Positions 47,893-58,060 of a DNA stretch of 64,000 bases are shown here, piece by piece (position 1 is the first letter of the stretch; every line of letters begins with the position of its first letter). The notes under the pieces were generated by a model that worked only from the letters and a program-made list of their open reading frames with translations, made no database searches and was not told where the DNA came from. Source of the stretch: Silurus meridionalis (lineage: Eukaryota; Chordata; Actinopteri; Siluriformes; Siluridae); contig NC_060906.1 in assembly GCF_014805685.1 (NCBI RefSeq), positions 16,142,164 to 16,206,163 on the forward strand. The letters are read 5' to 3'. The position numbers were made by a program, and so were the translations under genes.

Positions 47893-50589
47893 TTATCATT
47901 GGCACAATGCATTAATAAAGCCAACAAGAATTGAACAAAATCTTGGTGTTTTTAGTCTCTGTCTTGACCTGGTCTAACTTTTATTTTGGACAAAACCTTC
48001 GCCATAATACTTGGTCTTGATTTGATTTTAGCTAGCTGTGGTCCTGGTCTTGTTTTGGACTTTTAGTCCTACTATACTGCTGTGCCATTTCCCTTTGCGA
48101 GAGAATTTGAAGCCAGTGACATTGAGGAAATATTTGATTAGCAAGATTTGTTTAGCTCAACCAAATAATTGCTGAACAAACAGAATCAAAATCTGATTTT
48201 ATTTGGGGTTCTCCAGTTTGTGGATTTGTGGAAACCCTAAAGTGAGAGTTACAGGTAAAACCATTTACTATGCTTAAGCTATACAATAAATGCCTGAGTA
48301 GTCATTTGGGTCTAAGTGTGTAGCATCATGAGCTGATAAGCAATAAAGTAATCAGGATCAAAAAAAATTTTCAATCTCTTTTTTATATCCTGTTGATTTT
48401 TATAGATTATTTTCATGACATCTAATTCAATATCATTCACATTGTTCATGTGAATCTCTGATTTCTGTTAAGTGTAGTATTCTAATGAGTTTAATTCAAG
48501 AATGTGAATTTCTCCAAATTTTTTTGGCATGTATTACATTTAAATTCCACTTGGAAGCGTTAAGACTGGCTGGGAGCTTTATTCTTTAGCTAGCTGTCAT
48601 TGTGTTGAAAGACAAATCCAAATCCGGGATCAAATCCTGCAGTAGTTGTCAGGAATTAATTTAGGGATGAGAGCCAGAGTGGGTCACAGGGGCTGTATGG
48701 TCCATCTTCCTACATGATCCTCTCTCAGCAACAACTGCTTGCCTGAGTTATGGAGCAGCCTCAGGAGGGTTCAATTAATCAATGCCGAGCTCGTTCAAAC
48801 AAAGCCATGTCCTACTGAAAATTTATGGGCCTTTGGTCAATTTCTGAGGCCTTGGTTCCTCTCCTATTTTTTTCCTTTCTGCTCATGGCCCACTGGAATG
48901 AGGACAACCTTGTTTGCGAATAGCTCATCCTTTTTCAGTGAGGCAGACAGATCAAACATGAGCACTGTCGTGGCGGTTGACGACACTGTAGCGCAAATAA
49001 ATTACAGTTGACATGCTGATTCATAGGGTCAACAAATTTTAATAGCTGTCACAAGGTTATTGACAAGGCAGCAGATGAAAATAGGAGTTGTTTGGAGAAA
49101 AATGACGCTCATTTCGTGAGGTTTCACTCCTTTGGGGTGTCCTGTGTTCTTTTAATGGCAGCAGTGATTCTCATGTGACTTATGAGGCCACATGCGGTGG
49201 CAACCCAGCTCAAAGGCCCTTTCCAATATATCAGCAAAGCACTCACTCTGCTCTAACCTAATAAGGGCCGCCTGAACCAATTAAACTAAATGTATTTTTT
49301 TATTTTTTTATTTCACCACTCTACTCTGATTGGTTGGAAAATTGAAAAATAAAGAATATTATTGCCAGACTTAAAAAACCTCACACACACTGTGAGGAGG
49401 AAAATAATGAGATACTTGGTTCTTGTATTCTTCAAAAGCATTACAATTGGAGTGGGCAGAGATGGTGAGGAATAGCCTAAAGGGTTACATACATCGCTCA
49501 TGAATGCATTTATTCACCATCGCTCTGTGTATTTTAGACCTAAGATAGGTAGTTTGAGGTCAGCCAACATCTGGGATCAGGGGAATAGAGGAGGGTGAGC
49601 AGGGTCTTCGTTGGATCCAGAAGGGAGTATAGAAGCCAGTGAAAAGGTGCCGGAAGTTGCAGAAGGTTCTGAATCCTCCCCAGTAAAAGCTTGAACATTC
49701 ATCTTTAGTCTAACCTTTAACCCCTGGCTTCTCGATGCATACTTTCACCATGTGTGCACCCCTGAAGTTGAGGAGCTCTAGGCAATGCCAGTGATTTTGT
49801 TGTGCATGTGATATGGAAATTACTTTTATGTTTTGTTGTCTTGTCAGTAATTGGCTGTGCACACAATTTACAGTGATATTTATTTTTTTAAAAGCTAAGG
49901 TCATTGAAACACGATGACTGCAACGAGTCACTTAAAAAGAATGCCTACTAGATGTACTTAGATTGTGCTGATCAATGGGAACTGCTGCTTTTGGAAAGTA
50001 ATTGCTTATGTTTATTTAAAATGCTTCTGTTTGGCAGAGTGAAATAATTGTTATCTACAAGGGCGTGAAACTGCAATGAAAACGCAATAATTTAGAATGG
50101 GGGAACAAAATGCGGAGGTGGGTGAACATGTGCAAAATAAAATGCAGTAAAAGCAAATTTATTGGAAGCAATAACCTCTTTCAAATTGAGCTGTAAACTG
50201 AACATGTGGGAGATGTTGGCATGACTTTGTTTGAAACAAGCAGCTTTTTGGGTAAATTAAACTTCAGATTCATAACATCAGATTTCAGCAAGTGCACATC
50301 TCTCATTTCTAGGCTAAATCTATTTTTATAATTATTTTATCTATAATGATTTATATTTAAAGAAAAATATACTGCACAACTCCAAATGTATTACTTACTA
50401 CAAAATATTTTATACTTGAATTTTTCTCAACAATAATAGAAACAAACCCTGGACATCTAATTATCCCTAGTTTAACAGCTATATTGTGCAAATGTTCACA
50501 GTCCTTGTGTCTTTAACTGCACAATAAACCTCCAGCACTTCTGAATCCCACAACCCTAAGGCCATGGCACAAGTCATGAAGTAGCCTTC
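47893..50589. other. Gene-free stretch, possible conserved non-coding block
   Basis: After the repetitive text to about 48080 the sequence is unique. 48640-49260 is less AT-rich than its surroundings and has a 90-codon open frame (48739-49011) without a recognisable domain. No repeat families seen. Confidence 0.5.
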
Positions 50590-50885
50590 CCTCAACATGG
50601 CCCCTACTGATCCAAAAAACTCAATATTACACTTCTTTCCTCTGTGAGGCTGCGTCTCCTCAAAGCCTTAACCTTTAGACTTCTGAGCAGCACCTGCCCT
50701 GCAGGGCCCCTGGCCCCAGGGTCATTCACAAGCATGGGGCTCTCCTTCCCTTGTCCTTTCAGCCTCCGTGTTCCCAGAAAAAGCCTGAATCCCCAATACT
50801 CAGCAGGGCTCCTCCTGCTGCTGCCTCCCATCTGCTGCTTTGAGCCTGGGCTACTGAGTCGCCCCGCCTGCTGTCCTCATTAGCA
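50590..50885. other. GC-rich block of unknown nature
   Basis: A sharp compositional island in an AT-rich region, with text such as CCTGCAGGGCCCCTGGCCCC. Both strands are open for 75-79 codons (50644-50883 plus, 50604-50831 minus). The peptides are not recognisable. It could be an exon, a piece of an unrecognised repeat or a small regulatory element. Few CpG dinucleotides are seen, so it is not a CpG island. Confidence 0.3.
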
Positions 50886-53800
50886 AGTCAATGATCTTAA
50901 ACCACTTGGCCTGAGGTGGCATACCTATAATTCTACATATCTCACAGAATAGGATATAAACATATATATTCATTTATTGTTTTATTTTTTGTGCTGCAAC
51001 AACACATGACAAAATAAAGGGTGGAAGGTGACAAGTGACTGCCACCACCCTTAAAAAAATGTTACATAAATAAAAGGGATATGGCAAAGTGATTGAATAT
51101 ACAGTTGGATAGAAAGTAACATGGCTTTTACTAAATAAAGGCAATAATAAAAAATAATTTAAAAACCATTTCAACATCATTGCAATAACTCCAGAATATA
51201 ATACAGCGTGTGGATAATATGGAGCTGTGATGCAATCTTGAGACAAAAAAATGGCTCTGATGAGACCCTCTAAGACCCTTATGAATATTTCCATTCACGA
51301 AAGCTACTCTAAATCCTGAATAAAATATACCGGGTTGCAAGGGTGTTTCGCTTAAAATTTTAATTTGCTGAGGGATCAGCTTGCATCTTTCATCACTTCT
51401 GTGTGATTTCCGTATCCTTGTGGAAAGGGGAGCTGTGAGGCAAATTCGGCAAGAGGAAATGGTGTTGGCAAGAAATGTACTTGGGCTTAATGCCAACTCT
51501 GAGAATTGCTGTGAAGAGTTCAGACTGGTGGTGTTGCCTGATTTAAAAAAAAAAAAAAACAGTTTAGGCCAGAGGCAGATTTACTAAAAAACAATGGGAA
51601 GGAAGCTAAGAGCAAAAGAAAATCCACAAAACTAAATGTTATACTCACAATGACATGCACAGTTGCATAAAGAGCCAATTCATGAACCAGCATCTAATAA
51701 TGTTGGGAAATTATTTATTTCTAATTGTGCAGCACTTTGTCTTTCATTTTTATCAGTGACATCCTACATCCCTTGCAGTCACATCTTTGGAAGACAGCTA
51801 AAGCTCTGATTTTAGCCAACAGTCAGACAGGAAATAGAAGCAGCAATGCTTGAAAGAAGACGTTTAAAAAAATTGCAAGCATTTTAAAGGTACATTAAGT
51901 TTACTATGGGACACTCTTAATTGTTTAAACATTCCGCCCTGTAATATAGCAGGGGTTAACATTTACATGACAACCCCCTCAAAAATCAGTGGGGGGCTTA
52001 AAGGGAAACTTTCAAAAGACTGGCCCTTCTTTTCCTCCTCATTTTCCTCTCCATATTAAATCCTACTGAAATGGCCAAAACCATCTGTCTTCATCTTCGA
52101 ATGTGACAGAAATAGCTAAAGGGTGAAAATAGTCTGTTCAAGGTGAATATTAAATTTAGATGATTGGGTAGAAGAGTGGAAACATCTGATCTCCATCTCT
52201 GCACCTCACACAATCCTGAACCCTTAAGTGAAATGGTGGTGTAATAGTGGGATTTATGCCTCTTCCATTTCCTGTGAGGCTCCATTTCTATGGAGCAGTT
52301 AGTGGAAACATCTAAATGCTTACAATTTACTTATTATAACGTGGCTACTTTAGTGTTCCAGAGAAGTGAACAATACATTTCCTCTAGCCTTGTACAGTCA
52401 TCACACATTGTAAAAAGTATTATGTGACATTTAAATGTACAGTAAGTCAAAAGGTCTATAATTGTTTGTTAAAAATAAAACAATTAAGTGATTATTGAGT
52501 TAGGGGAGAACAAACAACATAGATGTTGTGAGTCGCCTTTTAAAGCCTGTAACTGTAACTCAGATAAGTCAAGTCAGATTTGATTAGTTTTTGGATAAAT
52601 CATATACCATGTCAGATGCATAAATTCAGAAAGTCCAGCTACACACAGCTAGCCGAAAGACAGCTGGGATTGGATCAAGCTTTACAGATGAAATAACAAA
52701 AGACAATAAGACAACAAATTGGATCATTCATATCCACAAACTAACATGTTTTTTTATTTAGCAAGTAAAGGTTAGCTGGCTAACTTTATCAAACTTACAG
52801 CCTGTGGTATTCACTCCATGTCTATGGACAGAGCAGCCCAGTCCTCTACAACAGATATCAGCTGTCTAGCACACTGCTGTGGTCTGATATCTTAGAATTA
52901 ATACAGTTGCACTGCAGTGTTTCTGATCAACACAGCCATGCATGAGTAGCTGGCTAATGCTAATTCAGTCCCTTATTGACAAAGCTCTTGCTGAAGATGA
53001 GAGGTTTTGCTCTTTCTTAGTCACATTTTACATTCTTGTTTCATTTTCATTATACTGAATAAATAAAAAACAATTCTGAGAATAAAGACACAAATAATTG
53101 AAATCATCCCATACAGTATACCTATACAACAGCACTTTTATTAGTATTTAGATGTACTATTTAGTGTGAAGTATGTGGTTTGAATGTGTCAGCTAGGGTT
53201 ATTATTAGTATTCAGTCAGTTAAAAATGGCTTTGTTAAGTATGATAATAGCATATTTTTTTATCCATGAGATAAGTACACAACACAACCCAAAAAAAAAA
53301 TGCATAATGGAACACCTGGCCTTCCATGACCATTTTTCTGATTTATTCCACTATTAGTCTACCTTTCTATTTCAGGACTACATGAGCTTGTTTATGCAAC
53401 TAGTGGAGTATGACTCAGCAGGATTCTCACAGTTATCGAAGGTTCTGGGATCTTGGGGTTTCAGTGATTGCAGTAGTGCGTGAAGGACAGGGGGGGAGGT
53501 GGTATGTTGTTGGGGAATTGGGGTAGGTCACTGGTGTAGACAAACTGCAGATTTGAGCCTTAGCCCAGCTTCTGCTGCCCCGACGGTTTAATTACCAGGA
53601 GAAGTCTAGTGTAAAGATGTCATATGGAAAAAGTAGAGAGTCTTAAGGTCTTGGTGAACCACCAAGAAGGAGACTTCCATACCTAGAGGCATTTAGAAAC
53701 AAAACCCTGCCTTTAATCTTCTAGCATCAGTTCCATGATAAGTCTGTGCACTAAATTTTTTGGTAAATGTACAATAAATAAGGCCCTTGGAGGAACTAGT

Positions 53801-55502
53801 ATATTCTCTGTGGGATGACAGGCTAAAACATCCTGTGTGTAGAACTCGGGTACTAAAGTAGCTTTGAATTAGGAAACAAATATAAATCGCTCACTTGTGA
53901 AATAAAGTCCTTTGGCAATCCATTTCTGTGTGTAGGACTTGCACAAATTCAGTGGTGCAGGCCAGCGTGGAAGGGAGAATCTTTTGGAAAGATGTGGTAT
54001 ATCCCTGGATGTCCATCCACTTTACAGCCTGTGGTAGAGAGACACAGAGCAAGTGCAAGAGAGAGACAGAGTAAGAGAACGAAGCTGTCAGAAGCATATC
54101 TCCTGAGTGCAGCTTTACTGTGCTGGTGATTGAAGTGCTCCAGGGCATGAGAAGGGGAATTAGCGGGTGCACCGACATGAGACACCTTACCAGCTACAGC
54201 CAGGACTGGATAAAAATGGAAAAATAAATAAATAAAAGCCGAATGTGTATCCTGTGGCCAAATGTTGAGAAAAATATAAATGAATGCCACGACAAGTCAC
54301 AAATGCAACCTTTTTTCTGACCTCACAGAAAAAGGCCCAAGCAAAGACCACAACCAACAATGTTACTGCTTCTGATTAATATTTCATGGAGCCCAGAAAA
54401 TATAAAACTGTAAAAAAAAAAAAAAAAAAAAAAAAAACCACACAAAGCTACCTCTGCACGGCGGGTTATCTTTCCGCCGGCTGTTGTATGAGTCACTGAG
54501 CGGCAGAGGCTGGTGATCCCAAAGGGTTTCTTTCATTATCACACGGAATGGAGCTGAAACATGGCCTGATCCAGCCAAGCAAATACATTATTCATGTCCA
54601 CAGCAAGTCCACCAACAAATTGCACTATCTATCTGCTCAGCTGTAGTAAGGAATAAAATGCATTCAGGAATAAAAAAATAATTGGCTAGATCTGTGCTTA
54701 GGCAGACTCACACTGAGGATGTAATCTGAGATAAACTACACAAACACATCTTTGCACTAGACACAAGAGTAACAAATTTAGGTTGTGATTTACTTAAATA
54801 TAGCTCAACTGGACCTTAAGATTTTTTTAATTAATGATTTTTGTGATTATTTAGTGATTATTTATGATGGAGCTGAGTACTGGATTCTGTTCTTTTTACC
54901 CAGTATGTACTCAGTGTGACGTGGCTTTAATCGATGCGCTTTGGCATTGACTCATGACATAATACCAGGATGGAATTTGGGAATTCATAAGAAAGTGACT
55001 AATGCTGCCTTTATAACAACTAGCATTTGGGTATTTTCCCAATTTGAACTTCTTACTTTGCACTTCCTGAGCAATCATGTGACCTTTACTGTTTAAGGTT
55101 GGGAAAATGTGCACACTCAAAGCATGCTAATGATTGATTTGTTTTTAAACAAATAGAAATTTCCTTAAAATGGCTTTTAAAAAAACCACCCAAGGGACTT
55201 TATGCTCCTAAATGTTCAAAACATAATACTATTTCATGTTTTTACTTTGCTATGTGGCTGCCTGCCTTGGAATTTCATCGAAGAGAAGACGGACAAAGAA
55301 TTGATTTTTCCTACTCACAGTGACCTCTATGTTGAATAAAAGGCATTTTAATGGTGACCCCTTTTATGCATTATAGGAATTTTTATCTAACGTACACCAA
55401 GTGTTCTGTGATAGAAAGTATCAGGCTTCATAAGCTTCATTGCAGGTCTTAAAATGGGTCAACAACCTGAAATAAATTAAACATGAACTATAGTTGTATT
55501 TT
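50886..55502. other. Gene-free stretch, nothing beyond simple repeats recognised
   Basis: Mostly AT-rich unique sequence. It includes an A run at 54412-54437 and a G-rich patch at 53490-53528 (GGGGGGAGGTGG...TTGGGGAATTGGGG). Open frames at 50974-51294, 51131-51496 and 53891-54290 show no domain. Confidence 0.5.
54412..54437. repeat. (A)n run
   Basis: Twenty-six consecutive A. The text upstream does not look like a processed transcript that I can name. Confidence 0.9.
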
Positions 55503-55523
55503 GGTAATATGTTCTAGTATAAA
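55503..55523. repeat. Target-site duplication, left, of the short retroposon
   Basis: GGTAATATGTTCTAGTATAA plus one A, repeated at 55697-55717 with a single C-to-A difference. Confidence 0.93.
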
Positions 55524-55696
55524 CTTTCTTTCGGCTTCTCCCATTAGGGGTCGCCACAGCGGACCATCCGCATGTTTGATTTGGCACAAGTTTTTACGCT
55601 GGATGCCCTTCCTAACGCAACCCTCCCCATTTATCCGGGCTTGGGACCGGCACTAAGGCTTGTGCCACCCTAATGGCTGGGGTTGGTTCCCTGACC
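55524..55696 (-). mobile_element. Short non-autonomous RTE-end retroposon, complete copy (173 bp)
   Basis: On the minus strand it opens with a short unique leader (GGTCAGGGAACCAACCC). It continues with CAGCCATTAGGGTGGCACAA, GTGCCGGTCCCAAGCCCGGA, GGTTGCGTTAGGAAGGGCAT and CCAAATCAAACATGCGGA, matching the 5' leader of the RTE LINE at 19507. It passes directly to GTCCGCTGTGGCGACCCCTA and ATGGGAGAAGCCGAAAGAAAG, the LINE's 3' end and tail. No coding sequence remains. A 21-bp target duplication with one mismatch flanks it, the hallmark of a real retroposition. It lacks visible Pol III boxes. It must have used proteins from a complete LINE. The related copy at 35248 shares the same internal junction. 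Confidence 0.93.
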
Positions 55697-55717
55697 GGTA
55701 ATATGTTATAGTATAAA
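55697..55717. repeat. Target-site duplication, right, of the short retroposon
   Basis: Partner of 55503-55523. Confidence 0.93.
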
Positions 55718-55990
55718 TAAATAAATAAATAAAAAATCCATTAAATGAGTAAACATTTTCATCTATTGTTTGCTTGATTTAAATATGTAAACATGTATGA
55801 AACAGCACCTACAGTATCTGGTTTGGATAACTGTGGATTCTTTTGGACTGTGCATTAAAGATCCTGGAGATCTATCAATTCTTCTTGTACACTTATATGA
55901 AAAAATGCATGAATGTAAATTTTCATGGCATATGCAATATTTGTATGTGTACTATCTGTATGACTTATTTCATATTCATCATTACATGTA
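55718..55990. other. Short gene-free spacer
   Basis: (AAAT)n-like text near 55715-55735 and AT-rich sequence. Open frames at 55797-56099 run into the Tc1 relic and have no domain. Confidence 0.5.
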
Positions 55991-56451
55991 CAGTTATGAT
56001 GTATGGACACAAGTTTGTAGACATCTAACAATTTTAAACACACACATTTACTGTTATATAACCTTCACCTTTCTGGGAAGGTATTTCTCTAGATTCTAAA
56101 GTGGTTGTGGAGATTTACTCAGCCATAAGGTCGTTAGTAAAGTCAGTACTGATTTAGGGTGAGGAGGCCTGCAGTGCGGACAGCATTCCAGTTCATCCCA
56201 AAGGTGTTCAGTACAATTGCGGTCAGATTTCTATAGCAGGCCTTTCAAGATCTTCCACTCCAACCCATGTAAACCATATCTTCCTGGCACTTAATTTGTA
56301 CTTTGGGCAATGTGGAACAGGATTGGGTCTAATAGTTCAAATAAAGTAAAACTTCCAAGATTATGGTAGGAAAATTTGTGCTAACAGTTTGGGGAAGAAT
56401 CGAATATAGCATGGAAAAGACAGGTGTCCCAATACTTTTGCCAATATAGTG
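55991..56451 (-). mobile_element. Tc1-like deletion derivative (lineage D), both ends present, 461 bp
   Basis: The right end is GGTGTCCCAATACTTTTGCC followed by AATATAGTG, the clear terminal repeat of this fish Tc1 lineage, flanked by TA (56452-56453). The left end begins after TA (55989-55990) with a weaker match containing TATGGACACAAGTTTGTAGA. The inside is the C-terminal part of the transposase read on the minus strand, including CACCTTTGGGATGAACTGGA (LWDEL region) and CTTCCCAGAAAGG (LPRR-like), broken by many stops. The N-terminal two thirds are missing. It is a non-autonomous, MITE-like relic. Confidence 0.85.
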
Positions 56452-56453
56452 TA

Positions 56454-57897
56454 TGTATATCACATATAGAAGTTATAAGTGAATAACCTGTAAATTCATG
56501 CATTTGGACCATTGAAATGAAAGGCCTATTAGGAAAGGCAGGAGTGTAGGAAAGGCCAACAAAAATAAAAGCCACTGTATGTCACATGTAATCAGCTCTG
56601 CAGTTGAAAACACTCAAGCTATTCCAACTCTTCTACTTTGCAAATAAATGCTGTGTTTCACTTGATGACTCTCAGATGAATGCAATGCAATATACCAGTC
56701 TAAACAAGATAATAGTGTTTTTTTAATCATCTGTTTTACTGACAAAACTGAAAGACAAACTGAGCAAAATAAAATAAGCATAACTTGAAGCAGCATCAGT
56801 TATCATTTTGAATGGATTGGAATATTATTTGTGGTATCAATTTATGTTTCCCTCTTAAATGTATTTTTATTTTTTAGTTTTTACTTCAAAGCATTCTGAG
56901 CTGCACGTAATGCTATAATGCAGTCCTCACTGCTAATGATGTGAATCTAATCACGGTGAAATTGCACTGCATGAACCTTGCAACAATCATCAGTGGCCGT
57001 GTTGACGTCAAGTCGTTCTCTGAAAGCAGAGCTTCTAGGCAATTGAATGCCCTTTTTAACCACTGACAATTACAAGACGTTATGTAGCTCGGGAAATGAG
57101 CGACAGAAACTCAGAGACAGTAAACACGAGCGTTTGTCAGCTGGTAGCCTCCAGCCTGTGTGGGCAAAGTAGGGCTGACAGAGCTCTTTCATACCCTTTC
57201 ATTAGCCGCTTTTGGATGAAGTAAGAACGGGGTGGAGCGCTAGCTTTAGCATTTTTTGAAGCCCAGGCAAAGTTATGTGTGCCATTCCAGGCTGCCCTGC
57301 TCACACAGCAGAGCAGTGACTTCTGTAGCAGGGGTTAAATGTATTAGTCAGCAGTGGAAGCTATGGCTAGAGGTGCAAATGAGTGCATCATACAGTATGG
57401 GTGGTTTTTAACTCTCTTGGTGGGCAGTTCCAACCACCAAAAGCATGTGCATGAAGACCACTGGTTAACAGATGCAGGCTAGTTAAAAATTTTAAAAGGG
57501 ATATAAACCAGTATCTACTCAAAAACATGCAATCCGTTATCGTAATCTTGCATAAAATAGGGATACATTATTTGATACAGAACCTTAAAATAGGATTCTT
57601 TTCTTTACATGTAGTCTGATGATGACAACAGTTAGTTTAAAATGATGAAGCTCCACAAAGAATGGTTTCATTTAATGCTGATAGCTAAAGCTACACTACA
57701 TGGTTAAAATAGCACTAAAGCAATATTCATGATTAATCTCTACTGCAAAAAGATTTATATGAAAAGCAGCCACAAGACTTCGATTTCTAAAATCTGGTCT
57801 TATTGGGCGATAATAATGTAACATAATGCATATGTCCTGAGAGATCTTTTTTGAGAGCATTTTTAGTAGTTTCCTGGGCATTAAAAAAACTTACAGA
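56454..57897. other. Gene-free stretch, possible conserved non-coding block
   Basis: 56920-57330 is unique, less AT-rich and free of repeat signatures. The remainder is AT-rich and unrecognised. Confidence 0.45.
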
Positions 57898-58060
57898 CCA
57901 ATATATATATATATATATATAAAAGAATAATAATAAATAAATAATAACAACAATAGAAATTATTAGTATGATTATAAATGTAAATTAATTTATTATAATA
58001 ATACATATAATAATAATAATACATATAATAATAATAATTATTATTATTAATGTTATTATA
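57898..58060. repeat. AT-only tract: (TA)n and (TAATAA)n
   Basis: A short pure TA run (57901-57921) followed by more than 100 bases of TAA/ATAAT units. The minus-strand frame through it is a Tyr/Asn/Ile repeat only. Confidence 0.9.

Noticed and set aside
48739..49011. A 90-codon frame as a possible host exon
   Set aside because: No recognisable domain and no convincing splice context; mentioned only as part of a possible conserved block.
53490..53528. Possible G-quadruplex
   Set aside because: Only three G runs of four or more with a long loop; evidence too weak to list as a feature.
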